This document shows, piece after piece, positions 12,955 to 25,506 of a stretch of 64,000 bases of DNA. The DNA comes from Nemania diffusa (Eukaryota > Ascomycota > Sordariomycetes > Xylariales > Xylariaceae), in the NCBI GenBank assembly GCA_038501195.1, contig JBBPUQ010000008.1, positions 4,164,501-4,228,500 of the forward strand, given 5' to 3'. The position numbers were made by a program, and so were the translations under genes. Within the stretch, counting starts at the first letter, position 1, and every line of letters starts with the position of its first letter. The notes beneath the pieces were generated by a model. That model saw only the letters and a list, made by a program, of their open reading frames with translations, did not search any database and had not been told where the DNA came from.

Positions 12955-15101
12955 TTAGGTGGATGCCCGGAGTATATCGTCGACGACTTTAGCAGCCGCT
13001 AGAACCACTTCGTCTGCGTATCTCCTCCCTATTATCTGTACTCCTACTGGTAGCTTTAGCGACGCCATGACTTCCTTGTTATTTTCCCAGAGACCCTTGG
13101 TCCATTCGTCAATTGCGTTCCGCGGCTCGAAAGACCACGTATCAGATACATCCTGGTCGCGCACATGTCCTCCTGGAATCACCACAGCCGGGTAGTCGAG
13201 GACATTCCACACCTTGGTGTAGCCTACCCAGCGACAGCCGCCGTGTGGTACGCTTGTATGAGGCATAGGTGGCACTGGTTATCATCAAGGTTAGCGTTCA
13301 TCGAGTTGTGCTGACATGCTGTAGAGGTGACTTACGTATAAGTACGTCTACTGGCCGATCGCCTTCTGCAGACCGGATTGAGTTCCATTTTTCTAGATAT
13401 TGCTGTTGAAGTTCCCATTTCTTCCTATTGAGCTGTTTGGTAATGAGTAATCAGTGCTTATCCTTTATAATAGAGAGTAAAATGACCGAGATACCACTTA
13501 CTTGCCAATACTGAAACACCGACAACGGGCTCCCGCAATCCACAAGTTTCTTCACGTGCGGAATAAAAGGCTCGCCACCAGCCCTCACAGCCTCCCGGAT
13601 ATCCTCGCCGCCATCGACTTTATAATACTGATCCTATCCCCACTGTTAGTCTTCCTACCTCTCTGTACCAATGCACGACTAACCATGACATCAACACACT
13701 CAGCATGCAGCCGCGCATTCCAATCCACGATACAATGTCCAGCACCCCTCAGAGCCTCTACCGTAGCCCGAAGCACGCGCACGATAGGCGGGTGCGGCCG
13801 CACGACCTCATCGTCGAATAGAACGCCGATGACCAACGGCCGGACGAGTGCGTCTTGGTATACGTCCTCCCTCCACGGGACTGCGGCACACCTGGCGTCG
13901 AAATCCCAGGGCTGCAACTCGACGAGGGACTTGAAGGCAGCGTGAATCGCGTCTAGACTGCGCGCCATCGGACCGACTGATGACGGCACGTGTTCTTGGC
14001 CCTCGGTGGAAACTGGTACGCCCCGGTAGGGTAACCTTGCGCTCTTCGTGCGGTTAGTGACATCGACATGTGAGGGATAGATAAGGCGGCACGTACACTG
14101 GGTTTGAACCCGTATATACCCATCATGTGAGATGGGATCCGTATACTGCCTCCGATGTCTGTGCCCCATCCGAGAACTGAACCTTTACTTGCGAGGAGAG
14201 CTGCCTCGCCACCCGTTGAGCCGCCTGGCGTGTAGGAGCTGTGTAGTGGGTTCGTAGTTAGACCCCAGAGAGGGTTATCAGTTTCGCACCACTACATGTC
14301 CAATACATCCAGTCAGCCCTATATGATCCGTCAAGAGCTAGAAATAGAATAGCCATCATGTCCTGATTTGTCTTGAACTCACCATGATGCTTTGAGGAAG
14401 ATTGGTCTTTGCAATCACGATGGCGCCTAGAGACTGTAGCATCTCAACAAGGGCCGAATCTTTGGTCGCGGGATGAAATGCGCGGCCGACATACCCAATC
14501 GTCGAATCGAGTCCTGCGATGTCGAATTGGTCCTTGAGTGTCACGGGGATACCATGTAAGGGGCCAACCGTCCGTCCATGCTCGGCGAAATAATCGTCGA
14601 GTTCCTTGGCGCGGCGTAGAGCATTATCGAATGAAATTTCTGTTAAGCTAGGTGATTTATCTTTCGATTAGCGAACAAACACGCCTTGGGAGCCTTGATG
14701 CAGCTTCTGATATCCTTAGATCGCACTCACCAGTTCGTCTAGCAAGGAATCAATACCATATGAGGGCATAGGCATTCCATGTGAGAGAATCAGTCCATAC
14801 CTTGGCATGCGCTTCACAAGCTCTATAACACGGAGCGGCGATTAGTGATTCAGTTATAAGAGTGAAGTCGTGCCTAACGCCCGACTAACCTAGTAATGTA
14901 TGCTTTCATCACATTCTCGCAACTCAATTCGCCCCGCGAGAGCTTCGCTGTGAGATCAGCAAAATCAACCACATCTATCGCACTATCGACGCCCTCATCG
15001 TGAGCTGTCCGAGTCTCGTGATTAGCATGCAAACTCAACAGGTCCTTCTGCATCTGCCTTTTCCTGTCTACGATGGCTTGCCAGCCTTGTTTTCCTTCCA
15101 T
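12955..15101 (-). CDS. hxnN: Amidase signature family hydrolase (HxnN-like)
   Basis: Nine exons (15101-14890, 14822-14801, 14738-14731, 14647-14383, 14291-14097, 14043-13684, 13627-13502, 13432-13336, 13274-12955) close to 534 residues. Exon 3 is only 8 bases and exon 2 only 22, yet together they restore the expected ...EAHAKTNCLTE... segment. The Ser-cisSer-Lys triad is visible: K119 in PVTLKDQF, S194 in PGGSTGGEAALLASKG, and nucleophile S218 in WGTDIGGSIRIPS. The 24-residue gap between the serines matches the family. HxnN releases ammonia from the open-chain amide late in nicotinate catabolism. Fungal fatty-acid-amide-hydrolase-like and acetamidase-type enzymes share this sequence, so the substrate rests on context. 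Confidence 0.85.
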
Positions 15102-15753
15102 CCTGTCGTGTCACCGTAAGCTATGCAGGGGCGATTCTAGGATGCGAACAAGTCATTATCCGACTCAAACACGCCAAAAAACAAGCTATCCCTCACGATC
15201 GACGACTCACGCGCCCCCGAGAACCGCTGCTTCAGCGAATCTAACCTCGGTGGAGTCGACACTCCGATGTGCGGCGATAAGATGACCAACGCGCTGGCGC
15301 GACTCCGCGTGCGCTATCACACGGCCACCTCCGCCCCGATTCCCATTCGTGGCGTGGCGGTCCGAATCGCAGCTGTACATAGTGACCAGGCCGGTACTTG
15401 GAAAGTGGTGTAGTTTTGAGTCTAGGCAGAATGGAGTCAAGGGATGCACCACCACTCTGGTCGTCCTAGAATATCAGAAGTGGGGGTTCGCCGTGCCTCC
15501 GTGGTACCGTACCATCCATTAATGCACAAGTTTCTCGAAGCCTGGTGCCCCGACACAGTAGAATAGTCTTGTAGCTCAATCAATTCTGTTCAAGAAAATG
15601 ACCATAATTCTTGTTACTGCTTTATTCTGTAGACTTAATGGAGAGTATGATTTAGTGATATGAAACCAAGAAATCTATTGACTCTTAAGTGTGGTCACAC
15701 CTAGTCAGATTATACACGCGCATCATCAATTGTTGCGTGGTAGAATCACGTTC
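15102..15753. promoter_or_regulatory. Shared divergent promoter of hxnN-like and hxnV-like genes
   Basis: This 652-base interval lies between divergent start codons. No supported coding sequence is seen inside it, only overlapping short ORFs without family resemblance. It is the third divergent promoter of the cluster. Confidence 0.5.
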
Positions 15754-17894
15754 ATGATGACTGACTATAGTGTGGAACATGTCGAAGATCAGAATGTCGG
15801 TCATAGTGATCCGGCTAACGAGTATGATGTTGGTATTGTAGGAGCTGGGCCAGCAGGTCTGACTTTGGCGTATGTAGGACACTATTACCCCTATCCAACA
15901 GCGCTGAGATTCTGACTTCAGGCTTCTAGGGTTGTATTATCTAGACTTGGCATCAAAACAGGCGTATTTGACGAGCGGGCAGATCAGACAGCTATTGGGA
16001 GAGCAGATGGGATTCAACCGAAGACCATCGAGACCCTGCAAATGATGGGTCTTGGCGATCAACTTCTCCGCAACGGCGTCAAGGTCTACGATATCTGCAT
16101 GTGGAGAGGTTCAGATGCGTCTCCGATTCGTCGCATCGGCCGCGAGGTTCATTATCCGCTGTCTGCTGTTGACGTCTCGCACCCCTATATCCTGCTCTGC
16201 CACCAAGGGATGGTCGAATCTACCCTCATTGATGACCTTAGAGACAGCGGGGTAAGTGTTAGTCGCAGTCACCGCTTCACGGAGTTCGACTACGGATCTA
16301 GTGAGACTCCAGGTCCGTTTAATCTCAGCTTCAGCACCGCAGATGGAGATACTGTGAAGCGTGTCGGTGCATATTACATTGTAGGCTGTGACGGGGCCCG
16401 ATCGCTAGTGCGGCAGCAGATTCCAGACACGCATGCCACAGCAACACCGCATGAGTCTTATTGGGGCGTTTTAGATGGCGGACTTGATACAGATTTCCCT
16501 GATATCTGGAGCAAGACGATCGTTTTCTCCGAGGCATACGGCTCTGTGCTCATTATTCCCCGTGAGAGAAACATGACGCGTATCTACATTGAGATAAAAA
16601 CAACCTCCTCAGCCAAGGATCTTGATCAAGAATTTGTTATGGCTCAGGCCCGGCGCATTATGGCACCATATCGAGTTCAGTGGCGCTCAGTCGAGTGGTT
16701 TGGCAACTACCAGTATGTATCTCGAGCCTTTGGATCCCTACTTGAGTAGATACTTGAACTTGTTACCCCTAATCCGTTAGGGTGGCATGACGAGAATCTA
16801 CATAGTACTGATGAATGCTGACTGGCCCTTCTGATATACAGAGTCACACAGCGTGTAGCCGCCCGGTTTTCAGACCCGGTTCTTCGCGCTTTCATCGCCG
16901 GAGACGCAAGCCACACCCACAGCCCAAAGGCAGCCCAAGGTATGAACACGAGCATGCATGACTCCTGGAACCTAGGGTGGAAGATGAATCTCGCGGTGCG
17001 CGGGCTAGCCAAACCTGTCCTACTCGAGAGTTACGAGGTCGAGCGTATGAAAGTCGCTCACGACCTCATTCATTTCGACTTCGAACATGCGAATGAGATC
17101 GCTGGCGGCGACATCGCGCGGCTCGCGGAGAACTTCCGGCTCAACACCCGCTTCATCTCGGGCGTGGGGGTTGAATACGCCGAGAGTCCCATCAACAACG
17201 GACATGACCAGACACGAGGGGATGCGAAGCCGGGGTGTACGCTCCCGCCTTCCAAGGTGACGCGGTACATCGATGCGAATCCCGTCGATCTCCAGCTCGA
17301 CATCCCCATGCAAGGCCAATTCCGAGTTTTCGTCATCGTCCCAGACATAGTCGGGCCCGGCGAAGCAAGGTTTTTAGCCGATTTGAGTGACAATGTTACC
17401 TCGACATCATCCCTTTTAGCCAAGCTGTCCAACGCAGCCGCAGACTCTTATCGCCGAAAGCCAAAGCCGCAGCGCCCAACAGACGTGTTTTCTCGCCCAG
17501 AAAGGTACCAGGCCTTCAGCGAACTCTTTACTTTCTGCCTACTTAGTAAGTGTCTCGGCCCATCAATAGAAATATGCCCAAGCTGAACAGTATTGCAGCA
17601 TCAACGCCCAAGGATCGCTTTGAGCTAGCGTCTCTCCCTGCCCTGTTCTCTACGAGTCCATGGACAGTTTATCTCGATGATGTACCAGGTATGGACACGA
17701 AAGGCTTGTGCTGCATACCAAAATGGCTGGGGGAGGTTAGCACTGGCCAAGCGGTTATCGTTAATGTCCGCCCGGATGGCTATGTTGGTTCAATCAAGAG
17801 ATGGGATGTTACTGGGCAGAATGTCGGTGAAGCAGCGGCGCGATGGCTAGACCAATACTATGGCGGCTTTTTAGAGGCGCCTTCTAGGCCGTGA
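15754..17894 (+). CDS. hxnV: Phenol 2-monooxygenase-type flavoprotein hydroxylase (HxnV-like)
   Basis: Four exons (15754-15869, 15930-16712, 16842-17545, 17599-17894) give 632 residues, the length of fungal phenol 2-monooxygenases. The FAD fingerprint VGIVGAGPAGLTLA lies at about residues 26-39. A DG motif follows (YYIVGCDGARSLVRQQ), then GDASHTHSPKAAQGMN at about 320-335. The last 150 residues form the thioredoxin-like tail (VIVNVRPDGYVG), which has no catalytic role. The intron 3 acceptor was chosen as ttgcag at 17598 because the nearer cag breaks the frame. In the nicotinate pathway HxnV hydroxylates 2,5-dihydroxypyridine. That substrate is inferred from the cluster. It is the rightmost gene of the cluster in this window. 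Confidence 0.84.
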
Positions 17895-19126
17895 TGCGAG
17901 ACTGGTAGCGAGGCCTTGCCTTCAAACGACCAGAATATGTACAGCAATTACCCATCTTGAAGCATATTACAGCGTATCCTAGTGCATCAAGCCTCTAGAG
18001 ATAATGAGCGTGTAAAATGAGTGGAGATATATCACTTGCCATCTAAGTGGTTGTGAATGGTGACATAAGATTACCCTGATTAAAGAACAGTGAGCCGAGA
18101 AGAAAAGCCATGGCTCACCATGCGAAAGCTTTACCCAGGGCGAGCTAAGAATGCCATGACGAAATTAGCATGTCATGAACTCATCTACAGAATTGTACAT
18201 AAGGAGCATCATTGTATGATCCTTAGCGAGATTGAAGGCCTATTCACCTTAAATCAGTCATTCCGGGCCTTGGCAAGCGCCAGATTTCTCAAGAGGCTAC
18301 TTGCTTCTTGGAATAGCTTTTTGGGCACAAGATAAAGAGAGGTCCTGATCTGTAGGTGTTTCCCAGCGTCTTTTTGCATGAAACTTGTTGCGCGCGTCGC
18401 GAGTGTGGTGTATTAGCCTGAATAGCCTGCGCACTGGAAATTTCGGCTACACGCTCCTTGCTAAGACGTCGATCTGTCCTCTGAATGTGACATATATGGT
18501 TGTCGACCCCATAGCAATCTATCCAGCATGCTAGGATTGCTCCAACCAAGGATTTAGCCTCCCTATCACGTCGCGGACAAAGTAAGATATCCCGTCACAA
18601 TGATAGGTGTGCAGTTACTTTTTGGTATATTGACTCGTGGAAAGTCTCCTTAATGTTTGTCTGATCGAGTGTCGTTGATAGACATTGCTCGATTGGGCAA
18701 TGAGGATAATAGGCAGTGTCCCGAAGAGGCGCCATATTCTCCGAGCCACCAGGAATAGCGCGAATTACTTGGGATGGTTGGCTATACCTACTCGCTATTC
18801 ACACTGCATATGAGTGAGTAGCAAGTTGACGTCAGGGGATTCAAGCGCGGTCCTATGAATTCGCCGGGGCCAACTAACACATGCCTATCTTATTCCGTAA
18901 TTAGAGCATTGGTGTAAAATATCCGGCTTCCAAGGCCGATATATATTACCCTGAGCATGCCAGACCGGGCGGACTGGCCCTCTCCGCGTATTTTGTCGTG
19001 TTGCACGCAGTAGAATTGTGACACGCTCGTTTTTTTTTGGGCTGAAACTTCTGATCATAAAGAGCCAGACTGACTTCTCTCGAACAGCGTGACGAGTCAA
19101 CCGTCACCTATTACTGATCGCTCATC
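17895..19126. other. Intergenic, right flank of the catabolic cluster
   Basis: No supported gene. An 81-codon ORF at 18090-18335 (+) has no recognisable domain and no splice partners. No further hxn-type gene (molybdenum hydroxylase, dioxygenase or transporter) follows, so the cluster ends here on this side. Confidence 0.55.
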
Positions 19127-19914
19127 ATGAAGTGGACATCGTCTCTCGCAGGCGCGCTAGGCCTCTCTGCCTTAGGTGAGCTATTTGGTCCTCGGTAGCA
19201 ATTCAGATCTTTGTGCTTAGATACTCTTAGCTTCGGCACAGTCGGACTCGGTGTCGTTTGTAGACGTCGATACGGGGATAACTTTCCAGTCCGCTACAAA
19301 TTCAGAAGGCATCACGTACCGCCTGGCACTACCAGCCGATGCTAGTGCAGACAAGCCATACGATGCCATCATCCAGATTGTTGCGCCTATCGAGATGGGC
19401 TGGGTTGCTTGGGCCTGGGGCGGCGGCATGACCTACAACCCCTTGACGGTAGTCTGGGCCAACGGAGACAGTGCCATGTACTCGTCACGGCAGGCACTGT
19501 ATGTAGACGCGTTCTGGATTTCTAGACGGGGAGATGCTAATCGATATCAGAGGCTACTACACCCCAATCGTATACGAGGACGCCAAGTATACCGTGCTTA
19601 AGGGTACTAGCTCCAACTCGACTCACTTCAAGTTCACGGCCATCTGCACGGGTTGCGCAAGCTGGGCAGATTTCGACGGTAACCCAAGCACATTAGACGG
19701 TGCCGGCCAAGCTAACTTCGCCTATGCGTACTCGACGACGCCTGTGGACGAGCCGACAAACAGCGAAACGACCTTTAGCATCCACGACTCAGTCGGACAC
19801 TGGACCCATGATCTGGGCGCGGCACGATCCGACAAATTTAGCTCCTGGGTCGCTGCAAACCGGGTCAATTCTACCTTACGGAGACACTTCCGCGTTGGTA
19901 GATACGGATATTAA
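19127..19914 (+). CDS. Secreted AA8 (cellobiose dehydrogenase-type) cytochrome domain protein
   Basis: Three exons (19127-19175, 19231-19498, 19551-19914) give about 226 residues. The first 19 or so residues form a signal peptide with a likely cut after ASA. The mature part is one haem-b cytochrome domain of the kind found at the N-terminus of cellobiose dehydrogenase. It shows the GWVAWAWGGGM stretch (candidate Met ligand), the CTGCASW disulfide-type motif, and H in GHWTHDLGAARSDKF as candidate second ligand. No flavin dehydrogenase, carbohydrate-binding or GPI segment follows. Stand-alone AA8 proteins are thought to pass electrons to extracellular oxidative enzymes such as LPMOs. The exact C-terminus is uncertain because the last dozen residues look less domain-like and an unseen 3' intron is possible. 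Confidence 0.75.
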
Positions 19915-20391
19915 CGTCGTTCATTCATTAATCGATTTGAGACGGCGCGTAATGGGCTTCAACGGTAGTGAGCCATCTTGCAAGGAATGAATAAATGTAC
20001 GCCGGGACAGATGGGCACAAATGAGGCCGCGAAAAGAGAATATTCTCAACTGGACCGGCGGAATTGCTCATAGCTATCGCTCGGAGTAGAATTATAGATA
20101 GAAATCCATACCTTCTCGCTTATACAAGTCTGTCGTTATGAATTATGAGAGATCTACGTATAAATGATTGTCCTTGATGCGCGGGAAAAAGAAGGTTGGA
20201 GGAGAAGACTGGTGTTTAGGGCTCGTGATTGGCCTGAACGACGAAAAGGGAAACTGCTAAGGTAAGGTACAGCAGTGTACAGGGGGTAGCTACCCCGACT
20301 ATCAGGTAGGGACCCACTAGAAGTTGTCATAGGCGGGTGATTTTCTACCTGCTTATTCTAATCTAAATAATTTCTACCTCTCTTAAATTCC
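19915..20391. other. Intergenic, promoter of the Arp6 gene
   Basis: A gap of about 480 bases between the AA8 stop and the Arp6 start. No coding or RNA feature was recognised. Confidence 0.5.
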
Positions 20392-21756
20392 ATGGCGCCC
20401 ACACGAAAATCCAAAGTCCACCGACCAGCGCCGCCCACCAGGACCCTCGTCCTAGACAATGGCGCCCACACCATCAAAGCCGGCTACGTAACCGCCGACG
20501 ACGTCGCCCCTTCCACACCGCGCGTGATCCCAAACTGCATCGCCCGCGACCGCGACGGCAAGCTCTACGTCGCCTCGGAGCTCAGCCAATGCGCCGACTA
20601 CAGCGAGGCCGTGTTCCGCCGGCCGGTGGAGAAGGGCTTCGTCGTGAACTGGGAGGCGCAGAAGGAGATCTGGGAGCGCGAGTTCCTCGACGAGACGGCG
20701 CCCCAGCGCTGCGATCCAGCCGAGACGAGGCTGCTGCTCGCCGAGCCGTCCAACTCGCTCCCGATCCTCCAGGCTAACTGCGACCAGATGGTCTTTGAGG
20801 AGTTTGGCTTCGCGAGCTACTACCGCGGTCCGAGCGCCACCTTCAACGCGTACCACGATCTGCAGGCCGTCTTCACCCCACCGCCTCCCTCCCAAAACAA
20901 CACCAACCAGCCAACCACTGCAGTCCAGAGTCCGGCCGAGATCGTCCTGCTCGTCGACAGCGGCTACTCCCACACCGTCGTGACCCCCCTCTTCCAAGGC
21001 CGCCCCATCCACCCCGCCATCCGCCGCCTCGACGTCGGCGGCAAGTTCCTCACCAACTACCTCGCGCGCGTCCTCTCCCTCCGCCACTACGACATGCGCA
21101 ACGAGACCCACATCGTCAGCGAGATGAAAGAAGCCGCGTGCTACGTGTCTCTCGACTTCCGCGCCGACCTCGAGGCCGCCTGGAAGGGCACGCGCGGCGA
21201 GCGCCGCGGCACATACCTCTCCGGCGGCGGGATCGCTAAGGACTACGTCCTCCCCGACTTCCACACGCGGTCCAAGGGCGTGGTGCGCGAGTACGACCCG
21301 GCGAGGGCGTCGCGCGCCAAGAAGCTCGCTGTGGGCGAGGCGAGCGAGGACGTGCTTACGCTGCGTAACGAGCGCTTCGCTGTGCCCGAGCTTCTGTTCA
21401 ATCCCTCCGACATAGGCATGTCGCAGCCCGGGGTGCCGGATCTCGTCATGCAGTCGCTGCAGGCCCTGCCGCAGGGGCTTTGGCCGGGCTTGCTGGCGAA
21501 TATCCTCGTTGTGGGCGGGAATGCGCTCTTTGAAGGGTTTGTGCCGCGGCTGCAGGAGGAGATTAGGAAACGCGCGCCTGATGAGTGTACTGTTCGCGTG
21601 GCGAGGGCTCCGGACCCTATTATTAATACGTGGCTGGGCGGCGCTAATCTTGCGAGACATGCGCATCTTCAATCGCTTGCTGTTACGAAGCTTGAGTATG
21701 AGGAGCATGGGGGTGCGTGGTTAGCTCGCAGATTCGCAACTGGCGTCGGCTCATGA
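20392..21756 (+). CDS. ARP6: Actin-related protein 6 (SWR1 complex subunit)
   Basis: One uninterrupted exon encodes 454 residues. After a basic leader comes the actin-fold phosphate 1 motif LVLDNGAHTIKAGY, then EVFGFASYYRG-like actin core sequence (here EEFGFASYYRGPS). Phosphate 2 is VLLVDSGYSHTVVTPL and the late adenosine motif is NILVVGGNALFEGFVPRL. The combination with NCIARDRD and the subdomain VEKGFVVNWEAQKEIWE points to Arp6 rather than actin, Arp4 or Arp8. Arp6 acts in the nucleus within SWR1, which exchanges H2A for H2A.Z, and also binds HP1-type heterochromatin in some organisms. Codon use is strongly G/C-ending, which produces long antisense shadow ORFs. This is a housekeeping gene unrelated to the cluster on its left. 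Confidence 0.9.
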   Translation: MAPTRKSKVHRPAPPTRTLVLDNGAHTIKAGYVTADDVAPSTPRVIPNCIARDRDGKLYVASELSQCADYSEAVFRRPVEKGFVVNWEAQKEIWEREFLDETAPQRCDPAETRLLLAEPSNSLPILQANCDQMVFEEFGFASYYRGPSATFNAYHDLQAVFTPPPPSQNNTNQPTTAVQSPAEIVLLVDSGYSHTVVTPLFQGRPIHPAIRRLDVGGKFLTNYLARVLSLRHYDMRNETHIVSEMKEAACYVSLDFRADLEAAWKGTRGERRGTYLSGGGIAKDYVLPDFHTRSKGVVREYDPARASRAKKLAVGEASEDVLTLRNERFAVPELLFNPSDIGMSQPGVPDLVMQSLQALPQGLWPGLLANILVVGGNALFEGFVPRLQEEIRKRAPDECTVRVARAPDPIINTWLGGANLARHAHLQSLAVTKLEYEEHGGAWLARRFATGVGS

Positions 21757-23637
21757 GCTGGATATCGCGACACGAGATCTTAGTCTTTTGTCGGGTTGAA
21801 TGGCTCTACTTGTGACACACTGATCATCCTCTTGGGAGAGTCTTAGGTACGTAGAGCGTGTGTCATGCTCCTCCAAAATCCCAGCCATTGGAAGGCCTGC
21901 GTACCTGCGGTATGGTATAGGAGTCGCTGTATCTTACACTTTACCTGCCTGGCATTTAAATCCAAAACCAGAGCTGGGTGCTCACTAGATACAAGCCCAG
22001 AGCTTTACTCGAACTATGGTAATGCGAGAACAACGAAGTCCGAGGATAGCTGATAGGGGAGGGAAGACTATGCTAATTCCCGCGTTCTTCTCTTATTGAA
22101 TGGCGCATGTCATCCGCTAAACCACCGGCATTGGCCCATCTAAGCCGTAGGCCACAACTGCTATCTCAAGCATAGGAGAATAATTTGTTGGGCGCGTTGG
22201 TCTTACCAATCCTCGGTACTAAGGCAGAGGCTCCCGCTATGTTTGCAGCGCCTGGCGGAACGGGTGAGTAGGCTAGTCATATGTGTTCTACAAGTTTTAT
22301 TGCCAGATGAACGCTCTGTCATGGCTGAAGGCTCATCTCCTGTTCTCGCCATTATGGCAGCTCAATACCTCCGCCAATGGACGATGGACCCAGCTAGAGG
22401 CTTGCCGACGACAGCTGTGGGTCGCATAGTAGTTAAACAGCACTGGCAAAGCGATACACTACAGTCGTTGCCCTGTGGCATTCGTGATGACTCTAGCGGG
22501 TGTATATTTAGGTAAAGATACCTGCGCAACGTGGAATGGATAAATAGTCAGTATTTCGCTAGGACGGGCATCCCACCCTTTTAAACGTCACCAAGTCGAG
22601 TATCCTCGAATTAAATATCCATTTTCACCTATCCATATATTTATTTCTTGTCCCGCAATGTGATCCGCCGCGCACCTTGAGATAGCATTTCCTCAACTGG
22701 AGAATTAGGGGGACTGGTTATGGAGTAAGCGCGGCTCTACTGTATGCCTCAACGATGGACTTACAACTACTGTGATATATGAGAGTGGACTACATCACAC
22801 TATTTCCTTGACTTAACTTTACGCCAGCCTTGTCTAACTTAGATCCATGTAGTACAGCCGTAAAAATGGTCGTCATAACTACCTCCCCGCCTGCTTCACA
22901 TCTAGATTTGGCATGGTCCCTATCTAGGTTGAACTGCCACTAGGGATGTTTGGATACAACGAACGCACCGTCGCTCTACGAAACGTACATTTGCATTCAG
23001 GTGAGAAATGAGTATGCGATTTAGCTTCCCTTGCAGGGAGATGGAAACTTACTCTACCTCAGCACGAGATTGATGCATGTATAGATAAACTAGCCTGCTT
23101 TTGCGTGAGCTACTCACTTTGAGACACTCGACAGGGAGTGAAGCTGCGTATATATCTCTTCAAAAGCGAACATGGACAGGCAGCAGGTAAATTCTGCAGG
23201 GAGGATTATATGAATTCATTCTCGCAGAGGGGAGTTATCCTAAACCGACCAAAACAAAACCCGATCATCCGATTAAGTACCTAACCGTCCTAAATACCTA
23301 CTTTACGTAGGTAGTTTATCGCCTTATTCCTCTTCGCCTTGCACCTAAGTTAAACCGAGAAGACCGTAGAAACGCTGATGTCCGCATTTGTAGCAAATTT
23401 TAGGCTTCGTCTCGCTTTCCACAGTTATTAATCCCGTAACCCAAACTATGGATCCTTTTAACAACTCATCGCTAACGCCCCGTCGCTGGTCTCTGCGATC
23501 TCACATTGTAAACTCTCTCCCCTTGGTACTATTGCGCCGCGATAGGGTAGTTTTGCATTATCTGACCGATTGTACAATAATCAGCGATAAGAGGAAGATC
23601 TGCGTCCTCCACTTTGTGAGCACCCTACATAATACTG
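21757..23637. other. Intergenic region of about 1.9 kb
   Basis: No gene can be supported. A 90-codon ORF at 22243-22515 (+) shows no domain or splice context. The right end is the 3' flank of the convergent F-box-like gene. Confidence 0.5.
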
Positions 23638-25506
23638 TCAGTTTATTCGCCTCACAGCACTGGGAATACAGATATCGTTCATACAGTCGCACTAGCCAAA
23701 ATATTAGTCATATAGTGGATAATTAGGATGACTTTCACGTACCAGTCTAAGTGTTGAGCCTTCGTGGTGGATAATGCAATAACCGCCACCGCACCCATGA
23801 CAACGCTTTTGCGTCTCGGCGATACAATCTAGGCACTGCAGGGGAATCAGCATAGGTTGTCATCGTATATGAGTTGAATAGAAAGAAGCTCACGTTATGT
23901 TCGCATTCCCAGCAGCTACGGGTGATCTTCGGAGTCTATTCGGACAGTGGTCAGCTTGGTGATCGTTCTTGACTCTCCTAGTGTAAGACTGGGTCTCCCG
24001 GGGATGCCATCCGCATACAGTTTGAGTAGAACAGTTAGAAAAGAAGAAACTGTTGGTTCCCATGATCCGTATAGGAAGTGATCTGATAGGGTGATACATT
24101 TTCCCGGCCGGCAGGTGGTACACGGCCAAATGGCTTTAGACTTTAGTCTGAAGGCGGGACGGCTTCCCGACCCATAGTAGACAATCGAGACAGTGTCCTA
24201 GTCGTACCTTGACTTTGAGCTGCGCGAGAGCAGCCATTTCGTGATCCATTAGACCATTCGCCTCGTCGACGATGTGAACATGCTGAGCGGTTAATTCCTC
24301 CCGGCTCGGTACCTCATAACAGGCCTCACACCACCACTGGTTACAGCTAAAACAGTATCTTTCACGGATACACTCGAGACAGCGAGGGACAAATTCATGC
24401 CGCTGATTCGCACCGTTTGTGGTCGGCGCTGGACGGATTGCCGATTTGATGTTAGAAGAGTGTAGAGGAACTGGCGATAGCAGCGGAAGCTCCTCCGAGG
24501 GAGCCTCGCCGTACACCGTAAAGCCCTCGGGAGCAGAACCGCACGAGGCGCACCCTCCCACAGCGAATGTCGCAACGCCCCAGGGACTGGCGCCGTTTAC
24601 TGAGATGGGTGTGACCGGCGTCTTACCATATGCCGGGGAGTTCCGGTGACGTGGGCCGGTGCAAAGCACGGCGTCAAAGTGCAGCGCCTCGCGACAGTCG
24701 AGGAGCGTCTCAGCCCACCCGGCAGCGATCGGCTTTTTGATCATTCGGCCTTTTCGGCTGTACCAGTCTTCGCCCTCGCTCTCGATGGATGCTTTCAGGG
24801 ACTGCTGAGATTTCTGATTCCAGCGAGCACTGATGTGCGCGTCTCTTAATGCCCTAGATGATGCAGCATGTACGAGTGGCGATGTGGCAATGAGAGGAAT
24901 GGCGTCCCTCTTTCCAAAGTAATACAGCGCTTTTAAGCGCGGCATGCCATTAGGTCGTCTCGATCGACAGGCGTATCGCAGCGACTGCATGAGCTTTCGC
25001 TCGTTAAGGTTCTTGACCTCGCGAATAGAGAGTATCCGAATCCGCGACGAGGAGTCGACGAGGATTTCGTTGAGAAACTCGGAGGTCACGGAAAGCCCGT
25101 CCAGAACAAGGGTGTTCACATGTTGAAGAATGTTACGTTGTTGGAGGTTAGAAAAGATGCCCCTCAAGGGGCCTGAATAGAAATCATCCTCGGTGAGGTT
25201 CTCGTCAACTTGGACGCTGCGCCAGACTTCCCCGCCATGGTCGATAGCGTCGATGTCGAACTGCGCGGTGGCAACCTGGGTCAGATCGAGATGGCGAAAT
25301 ACGCCCGGGGTGTTCTGGAGGAGATGACGGAAGGATCGCGAGGTGGCTGCGACGTTGAGAATGGCAGAGACGGGTAGATATGGGATGGTTTGGTAGAGGA
25401 CAAGGGTGTTTGACAGCAAGTCGAGGAGACTCGGAGAGAGTTCGGAGGTTTCCAGATAGTCGCGCGTGTGCTGATGACCGAGGTCGCCGGAGGCCATTAC
25501 ATGCAA
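23638..25506 (-). CDS. F-box-like protein with Cys-rich C-terminus
   Basis: A large first exon (25506-24208) and three small ones (23935-23894, 23835-23743, 23691-23638) join in frame to about 495 residues. Residues 30-75 look like an F-box (LPVSAILNVAATSRSFRHLL), followed by leucine-rich helical sequence. The tail is rich in CxxC pairs: CLECIRERYCFSCNQWWC, then CWECEHNCLDCIAETQKRC and CHGCGGGYCIIHHEGS. The last of these is the usual closing block of a widespread fungal protein family and is seen only after splicing. F-box proteins recruit substrates to SCF ubiquitin ligases, which is inferred from the domain. Two in-frame ATGs exist (25506 and 25497) and the second reads MASGD. Intron 1 (272 bases) and the last exon are the least certain parts. 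Confidence 0.68.

Noticed and set aside
20452..21708. 418-codon minus-strand ORF
   Set aside because: Antisense shadow of ARP6. The plus strand carries all the actin-fold motifs.
22243..22515. 90-codon plus-strand ORF
   Set aside because: No recognisable domain, no splice partners and an isolated position.
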